Shown piece by piece: positions 1 through 8,961 of a stretch of DNA of 64,000 nucleotides. The notes under the pieces were generated by a model. It searched no databases. It was not told the DNA's origin and was given only the letters and a program-made list of their open reading frames with translations. Numbering within the stretch: position 1 is the stretch's first letter; each line of letters begins with the position of its first letter. The translations under genes were made by a program, and so were the position numbers. Origin of the DNA: Flavobacterium hankyongi (GTDB lineage Bacteria; Bacteroidota; Bacteroidia; Flavobacteriales; Flavobacteriaceae); contig NZ_CP085725.1 of NCBI RefSeq assembly GCF_036840915.1, forward strand, positions 2,976,001 to 3,040,000. Direction: 5' to 3'.

Positions 1-1
1 T

Positions 2-439
2 CATGTTCTTGAACTAATAAAAGAACTGGCTATATACGAAAAAGAACCTGATGCTGTTGTAATAAAAGAGTCTGACCTTGTTAGAGACGGATTTGGAGAT
101 AATCCACTTTTTTACACTTTTGTGGCTGAAGTAAATCATAAAATAGTAGGTGTTGCTTTGTATTATTACAGATATTCTACATGGAAAGGGAAAACAATCC
201 ACTTGGAAGATTTGATAGTTAGAGAAGAAATGAGAGGAACTGGAATAGGTTTCGAATTGTATTCTGAAATTATAAAACAAGGTAAAAAAGATAATGTACG
301 TAGAATTGAATGGAATGTACTTGATTGGAACACACCTGCAATTAAGTTCTATGAAAAGTCTGGTGCTAGAATACTTGAGGACTGGCGAGTGGTTCAAATG
401 GATGAAATAGGAATAAATGAATTTATAAATAAATTGTAA
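2..439 (+). CDS. GNAT family N-acetyltransferase (5' end outside window)
   Basis: The open frame enters from the left edge, so the true start is missing. The visible part reads as the usual small GNAT fold: an N-terminal helix (ELIKELAIYEKEP), the strand FVAEVNHKIVGVALYYY, an acetyl-CoA loop region (REEMRGTGIGFELYSEI, matching the R/Q-x-x-G-x-G/A pattern) and the C-terminal WNVLDWNTPAIKFYEKSGA motif typical of diamine or amino-acid acetyltransferases of this group. A GTG at 122 is in frame, but starting there would delete the first strand of the fold, so the upstream extension is real. It lies 43 bases before the aspartate kinase gene on the same strand. The substrate cannot be told from sequence; transfer of acetyl from acetyl-CoA to an amine is inferred from the family. 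Confidence 0.85.
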   Translation, partial: HVLELIKELAIYEKEPDAVVIKESDLVRDGFGDNPLFYTFVAEVNHKIVGVALYYYRYSTWKGKTIHLEDLIVREEMRGTGIGFELYSEIIKQGKKDNVRRIEWNVLDWNTPAIKFYEKSGARILEDWRVVQMDEIGINEFINKL

Positions 440-482
440 AAATCTGAGTCAAACCACAATATGGTTTGAAAAATAATAAGTT

Positions 483-1736
483 ATGAGAATTTTCAAATTT
501 GGAGGAGCGTCAGTAAAAGATGCTTCAGGTGTAAAAAACGTTTTTGACGTTTTGCAAAAAGTAGGTTACGAAGATGTGTTATTGATAGTTTCGGCTATGG
601 GTAAAACAACCAATGCTCTCGAAGTTGTTATCAAGAATTATTTTGATAAGTCACCAGATTTGAATGCCTCTATACAAGAGGTTAAAAAATATCATTACCA
701 GATTCTTTTAGATTTATTTGAAGATGAAGAGCATGAAGTGTTTCTTGATGTAGATAGTCATTTTGCTGATTTTGAATATTTCGTAAGAAGTAATAAATCG
801 CCTAATTATAATTTCGTGTACGATCAAATTGTAAGTTATGGTGAAATTATTTCGACAACGATTTTAAGCCATTATATGAACTATAGAGGTGTTACTTCAC
901 AGTGGTTAGATGTGAGAAATTATATAAAAACAGATAATACGTATCGCGATGCTAATGTTGATTGGGATATTACTCAAAAGAACATTGGTAAGATCGCTAA
1001 AAAGAAATTACTTTTTGTGACACAAGGATTTGTTGGGTCAGATGAGAATGGATTTACAACTACTTTAGGAAGAGAAGGTTCAGATTATACTGCTGCAATT
1101 TTTGCTTATTGCTTAAATGCAGAAAGTGTTACAATTTGGAAAGATGTTCCGGGAGTTATGAATGCAGATCCTCGTTATTTTGAAAATGCAACACTTCTTA
1201 ATCAAATATCATATCGAGAAGCTATTGAGTTGGCTTTTTATGGAGCAAGTGTAATTCATCCTAAAACATTACAGCCACTTCAAAGAAAAGAAATTCCTTT
1301 GTATGTAAAATCATTTATAAATCCACTTTTGCCTGGAACAAGTGTTTCTAAGGGAGAAGATTTAGAGCCTAAATCGCCATGTTTTATTGTTAAGAAGGAC
1401 CAACTTTTATTGTCTCTTTCATCAATAGATTTTTCTTTTATAATGGAAGAAAACATTAGCGAAATATTTGCTTTGTTACATCAGCATAAACTTAAAGTGA
1501 GTTTGATTCAGAACTCTGCGATTAGCTTTTCAGTATGTATTGAAGATAAATTTGGAACATTTAAAGATTTAGTGAAAATCCTTTCTAAAAAATTCAAGGT
1601 ATCGTATAATGAAAATGTCTCATTATACACCGTGAGACATTTTGATGAAAAAGCAATGAAAACTGTAGAAAAAAACAAATCGGTTTTACTTCGTCAAATG
1701 AGTCGCGAAACTCTTCAAGTTGTGACTAAGGAATAA
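483..1736 (+). CDS. lysC: aspartate kinase, monofunctional
   Basis: This 417-residue protein phosphorylates L-aspartate with ATP, the first step towards lysine/diaminopimelate, threonine and methionine. The amino-acid kinase domain starts with KFGGASV (residues 5-11), a variant of the family KFGGTSV. It carries the substrate-binding GREGSDYTAA segment (from residue 196) and the VPGVMNADPR and GASVIHPKTLQP motifs. The last ~120 residues form the ACT regulatory region, which is divergent. The length fits a monofunctional enzyme with no homoserine dehydrogenase domain. Feedback inhibition is likely by family analogy, but the effector is not predictable. It could be co-transcribed with the GNAT gene upstream. 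Confidence 0.9.
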   Translation: MRIFKFGGASVKDASGVKNVFDVLQKVGYEDVLLIVSAMGKTTNALEVVIKNYFDKSPDLNASIQEVKKYHYQILLDLFEDEEHEVFLDVDSHFADFEYFVRSNKSPNYNFVYDQIVSYGEIISTTILSHYMNYRGVTSQWLDVRNYIKTDNTYRDANVDWDITQKNIGKIAKKKLLFVTQGFVGSDENGFTTTLGREGSDYTAAIFAYCLNAESVTIWKDVPGVMNADPRYFENATLLNQISYREAIELAFYGASVIHPKTLQPLQRKEIPLYVKSFINPLLPGTSVSKGEDLEPKSPCFIVKKDQLLLSLSSIDFSFIMEENISEIFALLHQHKLKVSLIQNSAISFSVCIEDKFGTFKDLVKILSKKFKVSYNENVSLYTVRHFDEKAMKTVEKNKSVLLRQMSRETLQVVTKE

Positions 1737-1796
1737 TTTTTTTAAAAAGCTATTTTACTCCAAAACACCAAAAATGGATATTTGCCTTAATTGCAA

Positions 1797-1804
1797 TATC
1801 TTTG
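1797..1804 (+). promoter_or_regulatory. Candidate -7 promoter box (TATCTTTG)
   Basis: This is an exact match to the Bacteroidota -7 consensus TAnnTTTG, about 20 bases before the ATG at 1826. No good -33 TTG lies at the usual spacing. If used, transcription would begin near 1810, which argues against the in-frame TTG at 1802 or ATG at 1805 as the start of the next gene. Confidence 0.4.
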
Positions 1805-1825
1805 ATGTTTTGGAGTTTCTTTTAT

Positions 1826-4800
1826 ATGTCTAAACTACAGGCACTTTTACTAATATTCTTTTTTCTTTTTTCGCTAAAAACCTTAGCACAAGAATCGCCG
1901 TATCATTTAAAAAAGGTTGTATCCAAACAAGATTCCATAAAAATTGATAGTATAAGCATTAATAAGAGTTTTTTTAAACTTCAAAATATAAAAGGTGAAG
2001 ATATTGATACTTCTTTTTATAGAGTTGATTTCCCTAAAGCTCAGTTGGTTTTTAAAAATGGTTTTACTACTCAAGATACTTTAGTTGTTCGCTATTTAAA
2101 ATTCCCTGATTTTTTGACTAAAGAATACATGATTTACGACAAAAATAAAGTCGTAAGCAGTGAAAATGGATTGGATAAATTATATAGGATTTCTAATGCA
2201 GGTGCCAAGAAATTAACTCCGTTTGATGGCTTAACTACTTCAGGTAGTATTTCAAGAGGAGTGACTATAGGGAATAATCAAAACACTTCAGTAAGTTCAA
2301 ATTTAGATTTACAAATTGTGGGAAAGTTATCAGACAAAGTTAGTTTAAGAGCCTCAATTCAAGATAGCAATATCCCTTTACAAGAAGGAGGTTATTCACA
2401 AAAACTGGATGAATTTGATCAAATTTTCATTGAATTATTTAGTGATAAATGGAGTGTGAGGGGAGGAGATTTGTTTTTGGAAAATAGAAAAACTCGTTTT
2501 TTAAATTTTAATAAAAAGGTGCAGGGAGTTGCCTCACATTTTACTTTTGGTACTCCTGAAAAAAAGACCGAAATTTTTGCTTCTGGAGCATTGGTTCGTG
2601 GACAATATGCTAAAAGTAATTTTGTAGGTCAAGAAGGAAATCAAGGGCCATACAAGTTAAAAGGACCAAATGACGAATTGTATATTTTGGTTATTTCGGG
2701 TTCAGAGCGAGTTTTTGTAAACGGTATTCTTTTAAAAAGAGGAGAAAACAACGATTACGTTATAGATTACAATGCTGGAGAAATAACTTTTACTTCATTA
2801 TATCCTATCACTTCCGAGATGAGGATTGTTGTAGAATATCAATATTCAGATAGAAATTTTACTCGATTTGTAGCTTATGGTGGTGTAAATCACGAACAAG
2901 AGAAATGGAGTTTGGGAGGTTACGTGTATTCTGAAAATGATGTAAAAAATCAGCCATTACAGCAAAACTTATCTACAGAACAAGCTCAAGTTTTAGCTAA
3001 TGCAGGAGATGATCAAACATTGATGATTGCCCCTTCAGCAGTTCAAGAAGCCTATTCGGACAATAAAATTTTATATAAAAAAGTATTGATAAGTGGAGTA
3101 GAAGCTTTTGAGTTTTCTAATAATCCTGCAGATATTTTGTATAGCGTAAAGTTTAGTTTTTTGGGTGCAAATCAAGGAAATTATATTGTTTCTAGCACCA
3201 TTACTAATGGAAGGGTTTTTAAATATGTTGAGCCAATTGCTGGAGTCATGCAGGGAAGTTATGAACCAGTAGTTAAATTAATAGCGCCAACAAAAATTCA
3301 GGTTGCTACAATGCTTGGGAAATTTAATCCAAATGAAAAAACACTTGTCGATTTTGAAGTAGGAATAAGCAATAATGACCAAAATTTATTCTCAGATATT
3401 GATGATAAAAACAATCAAGGACTTGCAGGGAAACTAAACTTTAAACAACGATTGTTTACTGGAAAATGGAATGTTGATGCTTTTGGTAATTACCAACTTA
3501 TTCAAAAGAGCTTTAAACCTATTGAGCGTTTATTTGCTATTGAGTTTAATCGAGACTGGAATTTAACTAATCCTATTGGAAATCAAACTTTGATTGTTAG
3601 TGGTATTAATTTTTCGTTGGCAGAAAAATCAAATTGGAAATATCAATTTGAAAAACTAGATTTTTCTGAAAGTTTTTCAGGAGGAAGACATTTGGTTTCT
3701 GGTTTTTATAAAAACAAAGGCTGGTTATTTCAAAATGATGGAAGCTATATGAATAGTACTAGTAATACAACTACATCAAATTTTATTAGAAATCAAGCGT
3801 ATGCCAAATATCATTTTAGCAAAAATTGGGTAGGCGGAAGCTTTAGACATGAAAATAATCAGGAAAAAGATAAAACAACAGCACAATTGTCTAATTTAAG
3901 TCAGCGATTTTCTGAAGTTGGAGGATTCGTTGGAAGAGGAGATTCTACAAGGGTTTTTGTAGAATTAGGATATCTTAACCGGGTAAACGATAGTATAAGT
4001 TCAGGTGCTTTAAAAAGAGTGAATACTTCTCAATCCTATTATCTGAAATCAAAATTAATACAAAGTGAGACTAGTGATTTGTCTGTTTTTGTTAACTATA
4101 GAAATTTAAAATATAAAGATTCAAGAGGCAATGAGCCTTCGCTTAATTCAAGAATTCTATACAATGACCGATTCTTTAATCAACTTATTCAGAATACAAC
4201 AGTTTACGAAACCACATCGGGAACAATTCCTCAACAAGAATTTAGCTTTTTACAGGTTGATCCAGGAAAAGGGGTTTATGCGTGGAATGATTATAACAAC
4301 AACGGAATACAAGAGATTCAAGAATTTGAAATAGCAGCTTTCCCAGATCAGGCCAAGTATGTTAAAATATTTTTGCCCAATCAAATTTTCATCAAGACAC
4401 ATCAAAATAAATTTTCGGAATCAATTACTTTGAATCCTAACATTTGGCAAAACCAAAGTGGCATTAGAAAGTTTCTTTCTTACTTCTATAATCAAAGCTC
4501 TTATTTGATTGAAAGAAAAATAAAAAGAGAAAATGACAATTTCGATTTGAATCCTTTTTCTACAAAAAATAAAGATTTGTTAGGCTTAAATACAAGTTTC
4601 AGAAACAGCTTATTTTACAATCGAGGAAAGCAAAAACATTCGGTTAGTTATAGTTTTATTTATAATCAAATCAAAAGTTTACAATCATCGGGAGAGCAGG
4701 AAGCCAAAAATACCTCTCACGAAGTACAATACATTCATCTAGTTAAAAAATATTGGCTGTTTACCTTGTCTGATAAAGTATTTACATCAATAGTAAATTC

Positions 4801-5230
4801 TGAAAATTATTTTGCAAGAAATTTTAAAATTAATGGAAATCAATTTGAGCCTAAAATTTCTTATTTATTTAATAAAAATGCCAGTTTAGATGTTTTCTAC
4901 GAGTATAAGAGCAAAGAAAATAGTATTGGAGATAAGGAAGTGTTAAAACAAAATAGATTTGGTTTGTCGTTTAACTATCTAAGTGAGAAAAAGTTTTCTG
5001 CTAATGGTGAAATTTCCTCTGTAAATAATGATTTTAACGGTAATGAATTTTCGCCAGTTGGTTTCCAAATGCTCGAAGGATTACAAGCGGGTAAAAACTT
5101 AACATGGCGATTACTTCTTCAAAAAGGACTTACCGATTACTTGGATATAAATATTAATTACCAAGGAAGAAAGTCAGAGTTAAGTAAAGTAATACATACT
5201 GGAAATGTTCAGTTAAGGGCTTATTTTTAG
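1826..5230 (+). CDS. large outer-membrane beta-barrel-like protein of unknown function
   Basis: This is a 1134-residue exported protein. A signal peptide (MSKLQALLLIFFFLFSLKTLAQ) starts at the ATG at 1826; in-frame codons at 1802 and 1805 would add an unlikely extension and overlap a promoter-like box. After it come a Ser/Lys-rich linker and a GSISRGVTIGNNQN segment (residues 140-153) reminiscent of the repeated motif in SprA-type translocon proteins. A long run of alternating polar and aromatic strands follows, ending in RAYF, a C-terminal aromatic residue as in outer-membrane barrels. I do not recognise a named family. A relation to SprA-like T9SS barrels is only suggested by the short motif. 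It follows aspartate kinase by 89 bases and may have its own promoter. Confidence 0.7.
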   Translation: MSKLQALLLIFFFLFSLKTLAQESPYHLKKVVSKQDSIKIDSISINKSFFKLQNIKGEDIDTSFYRVDFPKAQLVFKNGFTTQDTLVVRYLKFPDFLTKEYMIYDKNKVVSSENGLDKLYRISNAGAKKLTPFDGLTTSGSISRGVTIGNNQNTSVSSNLDLQIVGKLSDKVSLRASIQDSNIPLQEGGYSQKLDEFDQIFIELFSDKWSVRGGDLFLENRKTRFLNFNKKVQGVASHFTFGTPEKKTEIFASGALVRGQYAKSNFVGQEGNQGPYKLKGPNDELYILVISGSERVFVNGILLKRGENNDYVIDYNAGEITFTSLYPITSEMRIVVEYQYSDRNFTRFVAYGGVNHEQEKWSLGGYVYSENDVKNQPLQQNLSTEQAQVLANAGDDQTLMIAPSAVQEAYSDNKILYKKVLISGVEAFEFSNNPADILYSVKFSFLGANQGNYIVSSTITNGRVFKYVEPIAGVMQGSYEPVVKLIAPTKIQVATMLGKFNPNEKTLVDFEVGISNNDQNLFSDIDDKNNQGLAGKLNFKQRLFTGKWNVDAFGNYQLIQKSFKPIERLFAIEFNRDWNLTNPIGNQTLIVSGINFSLAEKSNWKYQFEKLDFSESFSGGRHLVSGFYKNKGWLFQNDGSYMNSTSNTTTSNFIRNQAYAKYHFSKNWVGGSFRHENNQEKDKTTAQLSNLSQRFSEVGGFVGRGDSTRVFVELGYLNRVNDSISSGALKRVNTSQSYYLKSKLIQSETSDLSVFVNYRNLKYKDSRGNEPSLNSRILYNDRFFNQLIQNTTVYETTSGTIPQQEFSFLQVDPGKGVYAWNDYNNNGIQEIQEFEIAAFPDQAKYVKIFLPNQIFIKTHQNKFSESITLNPNIWQNQSGIRKFLSYFYNQSSYLIERKIKRENDNFDLNPFSTKNKDLLGLNTSFRNSLFYNRGKQKHSVSYSFIYNQIKSLQSSGEQEAKNTSHEVQYIHLVKKYWLFTLSDKVFTSIVNSENYFARNFKINGNQFEPKISYLFNKNASLDVFYEYKSKENSIGDKEVLKQNRFGLSFNYLSEKKFSANGEISSVNNDFNGNEFSPVGFQMLEGLQAGKNLTWRLLLQKGLTDYLDININYQGRKSELSKVIHTGNVQLRAYF

Positions 5231-5291
5231 AGAGTTATCTTTTTTAACAAAAAAATTAGTAAATTTAGCTTACATCTAAAAAATTAAAGCA

Positions 5292-5942
5292 ATGAGAAAA
5301 TTAGTATTGCTGTGTTTACTATTTGTTTTTTCTAATAGTTTTTACGCTCAGGAAACTGAAACAGCAAAAAAGACATTAAACGCTGCTGAAAAAGCAGAAA
5401 AAGCTAAATTAGCTAAAGAGAAAAAAGAAAAGGCCAAACTCGCTAAGGAAAAAGCAAAAGAAAAAGCTGAAGCCAAAGAGAAAAAAGCTAAAACAGCCGA
5501 AAACAAAGAAGACGCTAAAGTAAAAGAAGACGCAAAGTTAGCGAAATCGAAAGCTAAAAAAACAAAGGCAGAAGCCGAAGACAAAGTAAATAATGCTTCC
5601 GATAAAGGCGAAGCAAAATCGACTAAAGGTAAGACTAAAGCTACTGTAAACAAAGCAGATGCAAAAGTAAAAACCGAAGCAGATGATGCTAAATCAAAAG
5701 TAGCAAAAACCAAAGCTACTGCTAATAAAGCCGATGCTAAAGTAAAAGAAGAAGCAAAAGCAACAAAAACTATTAAGCCAAAAAAAGAAAGAGTTTCTAC
5801 CGAAAAAGCAAATCCTAATACAACTGATAAAGTTATTGGAAAATATAACGACAGAAAAGTATATGAAGGTCCTAGAGGTGGTAAATATTACATCAATAAA
5901 AATGGAAACAAGACCTATATTGATGATGAAAAAGTAGAATAG
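5292..5942 (+). CDS. exported Lys/Ala-rich protein with C-terminal PBCV-type basic adaptor motif
   Basis: A 216-residue protein with a clear signal peptide (MRKLVLLCLLFVFSNSFYAQ). Residues ~25-170 are a low-complexity helix of Lys, Ala and Glu, coiled-coil-like. It includes two near-identical units, KTKATxNKADAKVK, encoded at 5631-5672 and 5706-5747 with mostly different synonymous codons. The C terminus (193-210, GPRGGKYYINKNGNKTYI) matches the short PBCV-specific basic adaptor motif seen in diverse bacterial and viral proteins. Function is unknown. A charged, periplasmic or cell-wall-associated structural or binding role is inference. It is followed by a strong bidirectional terminator. Confidence 0.75.
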   Translation: MRKLVLLCLLFVFSNSFYAQETETAKKTLNAAEKAEKAKLAKEKKEKAKLAKEKAKEKAEAKEKKAKTAENKEDAKVKEDAKLAKSKAKKTKAEAEDKVNNASDKGEAKSTKGKTKATVNKADAKVKTEADDAKSKVAKTKATANKADAKVKEEAKATKTIKPKKERVSTEKANPNTTDKVIGKYNDRKVYEGPRGGKYYINKNGNKTYIDDEKVE

Positions 5943-5971
5943 TATTTACTTTTTTACATACTACAAAAAAT

Positions 5972-5995
5972 AAAAGGCTCCATTTGGAGCCTTTT
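5972..5995. terminator. Bidirectional intrinsic terminator
   Basis: A perfect 10-bp stem (AAAAGGCTCC, loop ATTT, GGAGCCTTTT) lies between the rightward Lys/Ala-rich gene and the leftward secreted amylase gene. Runs of A and T on both flanks let it act for either strand. Confidence 0.9.
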
Positions 5996-6032
5996 ATCAT
6001 AGAAATGGGGGTAATCTCAACTCAAACTTAAA

Positions 6033-8915
6033 TTATTCTTTTATAAATTTTATAGTTCCTTGTCTATTATTATCGTTAGTTAGTTTTACAAAATATACTC
6101 CTTTTGATAAGTCAGAGATAGAAAAATTGTGTTCTGCTGTAAAACCTCCTTTGAAACTTTTTACAAGTTGACCAGTAATAGTATAAACATCTACATTTTT
6201 AATAGAGTCAGATAAACTGAAGTAATCACTTGAAGGATTAGGATACAACGTAATTGATTCAGTTAAATCAAATTGTTGAGTTGATAGACTTTGTGCTGGT
6301 TGGTTCCCATAAATTCTAAATCCTCCCGAAGTAACAGAAATTACTGCTTGGGTATCGGTTACATTTATAGATGAGCCATCCATTAAGTTGTACCAAGTTC
6401 CAGTATAAGGAAAATTTGGATTTATCGTCAAGTTGGCCACAGAAAAATTACCCAGTATTACAACATTTTTTAATGTAGTTGCAGGTAACGAATTATCAAA
6501 AACATAAACTCTTTGTTTTACAGTACTAGCATCGTTGCTAATTGTATAATCTCCTTCGAAAACAGCTTCTTGAGTTTTAAGAATGTTGAATTTTCTCCAA
6601 TTGTTATAAATTACACTTCTATTTGCATCACCTAACCAATTTTCTGTCCATTGAGGTTGAGGTTTTGTGGCTAATTTACAATCGCCTGAAGTAGGATCTG
6701 TCTCAGTATTAACAGTGCCATTTGAACATGTATAAATTGAATCATCCATCCCTAATTCAGCAAAATGCCAAATCATTTTAGGACCAGGTACTAAAATAGA
6801 AACTGCGCCAATTGTAGACATTCTGTTCAAAGCATTTTGTAAGTTATTGAAAACAGGGAAAGCGCCACCAGCATTTCCGCTAGTAAGACCAGTATATATT
6901 AAACGTTCTTTGTCATGACTTTCAGGATACCCTAATAATCGTTTTCCTAAAAATGAAGGTCTGCTTTTGTTTCCAATACCGCTAATATCTGCACCAGCAT
7001 TTCCTTTCATTAAAATTTCATACTGTGAAGTCATTTCACCCCACATCATAACACCTTTACTTGGATTTTCGGCTATACGATAATTTGCCCATTCCTTTTC
7101 CTCATTTTCAGTGCCTAAATGTTCAAAAATTGCATAATGTGTTGGATCTAATGACCAACAATGGTCTACATATTCTTTTAGAATAGCGACACGATCTGCT
7201 TGATATGAATTTGTACAAGAATCATCACCAGCTGTACAATTTTGAGTAAATCCTTTGGTCAAATCCCATCTGAAACCATCTATTTTATATTCTTGAATCC
7301 AATGTTTAGTAACTCTTTTTACATATTCTTTAGTGTATGTTGAAGAATGATTGAAGTCAGAACCTACACTATAACTATGTCTTGCGACTGTATTGAAATA
7401 AGGGTTTTCTGTACTTGGATCGCCCCATCCGTCACCATCAGGATCATTCATCCACATTCTATTCATAGGATTACGACCAAAAGCATGATTTAAAGCAATG
7501 TCTAAAATTACAGCAATACCATTAGTATGACATAAATCAATCAGTTCTTTAAGCTTGTTTGAAGGGCCATAGTGTTTGTCTAATGCCATATGAAAGGAAG
7601 TATTGTAGCCCCAGCTTTCATTGCCTTCAAACTCCATAACTGGCATCAGTTCTATAGCGTTGATTTTTAAATTTTTGAAATAGTCAATTTTATCGATTAA
7701 ATCTTGAAAGTTTCTATCAGAATCAAAATCTCTTACCAAAGCTTCATAAACTATCAAATCTTCTTTTTTTGGTTTTGTAAAAGAAGTGTTTATCCATGGA
7801 TAAGCTATTTGCCCAGTTTGTAAAACGGTAACTTCTCTTTCTTGTCCTACAGGATAAGTAGGCATATTAGGATAGGTTGATGCTGGTGTCCAAGGATCAT
7901 CATAAGGTGATAATACCAAAGTTGAGAATGGATCTGCAGTTTTTACTAAAGAAGGTGAGTTAGCAATTGAGGTTTGATCTACAACCCAATACTGATAGTG
8001 TTCGATTTGACCTGAAGTTAATCCAGTTAGTTCCAGCCAAAATTTACCACTAGTTGGATCTTTTTTCATTGCATAAGTGGTAGTCGGTTGATAGTTGTTG
8101 AAACTTCCAGCGACATAAACAAAATCTTTGCTAGGAGCAGTTAAAACTAGGGTAGCTCTTGTAGGATCTGAAATGTTGTAATTAATGCCATCTTCTAAAC
8201 CTCCAGCCATAGCCTGAGAAACAGTTCCTGGATTTACAATTACACTGAATTTTTTAGATTTAGTTACACTTGATTGAGTCACTTCAAGTATATAGGATGT
8301 ATTTGAAGTAATGTTGGTATGATTGTAATTGTATGTTGAAACACCATTACTTGTATTGATGCTCACACCGTTTGCTTTTAAATTATAGTCAGCTACGCCA
8401 TTTGTGTTATTTGCTGAAATGTTTAAGTTACTACCAGAAGTTATTATTGTTGCTGAATTTTCTACAGGAGAATTTAAAGTAACATTGAATAAACCTACTT
8501 CGGCAAAGATGTCTTGACTTTTTTTGTCACCATCTCCATTCTTCGCTTTTACTAGAAAACCTATTCGGCCAATGTTTGACCTGTTATAAAAGGTATTCGG
8601 TGTAAAAGTTATTGTGTAGGTATCTGATCCCGAATTGTAGATCAGTCTATTGGTTTCGCTAGAATTTTGCCACGAGCCATTTGTGGGACAATCTTGGTTA
8701 TTTGTATCATTAATATCATATGACCATGCCCACAAATACAAAGCATTACCTGTTACACCCCAGGTTGCTTCACTAATTGAGCTTCCTTGAAAAGTTAATG
8801 TAATAGATTGATTTTCTTCAAAAGCGGTTGGGTTAACACTATAACTTATGGTTTGTTGTTGTGCCCAGCTTATAATTGAAAAAAAGAAGAGAAATATTTG
8901 TGTAATTTTTTTCAT
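6033..8915 (-). CDS. secreted GH13 alpha-amylase with T9SS C-terminal sorting domain
   Basis: This 960-residue extracellular starch hydrolase is the last gene of the susCDE operon. Order of parts: signal peptide (1-18), a beta-rich N-terminal module, an Ig-like stretch, a CBM48-like module (VYVAGSFNNYQP), then the GH13 catalytic barrel. All four GH13 regions are visible: DIALNH near residue 472-477; GFRWDL with nucleophile D551; FEHLG with acid/base E598; and SHDKER with D668. The last ~75 residues (YPNPSSDYFSL to GTIKFIKE) are a type A sorting domain, so the enzyme should cross the outer membrane by type IX secretion and be released or surface-attached. It thus fills the SusG role without being a lipoprotein. 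Exact specificity (amylase or pullulanase) is not determined. Confidence 0.92.
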   Translation of the reverse strand: MKKITQIFLFFFSIISWAQQQTISYSVNPTAFEENQSITLTFQGSSISEATWGVTGNALYLWAWSYDINDTNNQDCPTNGSWQNSSETNRLIYNSGSDTYTITFTPNTFYNRSNIGRIGFLVKAKNGDGDKKSQDIFAEVGLFNVTLNSPVENSATIITSGSNLNISANNTNGVADYNLKANGVSINTSNGVSTYNYNHTNITSNTSYILEVTQSSVTKSKKFSVIVNPGTVSQAMAGGLEDGINYNISDPTRATLVLTAPSKDFVYVAGSFNNYQPTTTYAMKKDPTSGKFWLELTGLTSGQIEHYQYWVVDQTSIANSPSLVKTADPFSTLVLSPYDDPWTPASTYPNMPTYPVGQEREVTVLQTGQIAYPWINTSFTKPKKEDLIVYEALVRDFDSDRNFQDLIDKIDYFKNLKINAIELMPVMEFEGNESWGYNTSFHMALDKHYGPSNKLKELIDLCHTNGIAVILDIALNHAFGRNPMNRMWMNDPDGDGWGDPSTENPYFNTVARHSYSVGSDFNHSSTYTKEYVKRVTKHWIQEYKIDGFRWDLTKGFTQNCTAGDDSCTNSYQADRVAILKEYVDHCWSLDPTHYAIFEHLGTENEEKEWANYRIAENPSKGVMMWGEMTSQYEILMKGNAGADISGIGNKSRPSFLGKRLLGYPESHDKERLIYTGLTSGNAGGAFPVFNNLQNALNRMSTIGAVSILVPGPKMIWHFAELGMDDSIYTCSNGTVNTETDPTSGDCKLATKPQPQWTENWLGDANRSVIYNNWRKFNILKTQEAVFEGDYTISNDASTVKQRVYVFDNSLPATTLKNVVILGNFSVANLTINPNFPYTGTWYNLMDGSSINVTDTQAVISVTSGGFRIYGNQPAQSLSTQQFDLTESITLYPNPSSDYFSLSDSIKNVDVYTITGQLVKSFKGGFTAEHNFSISDLSKGVYFVKLTNDNNRQGTIKFIKE

Positions 8916-8930
8916 TGTATCTGTATGTTA

Positions 8931-8957
8931 AAAAAGGCTGGTTTGTCCAGCCTTTTT
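8931..8957 (-). terminator. Terminator-like hairpin inside the sus operon
   Basis: An 11-bp perfect stem (AAAAAGGCTGG, loop TTTGT, CCAGCCTTTTT) lies in the 46-base gap between the susE and amylase genes. Read leftward, it ends in a run of five T and lies about 15 bases before the amylase start. It looks like a partial terminator or an mRNA 3'-end stabiliser that would lower amylase expression relative to susCDE. Confidence 0.8.
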
Positions 8958-8961
8958 TTAA

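Noticed and set aside
5348..5713. Leftward open frame opposite the Lys/Ala-rich gene
   Set aside because: It is the mirror of low-complexity Lys/Ala codons, giving an Ala/Phe/Ser-rich product with no start context or motif.
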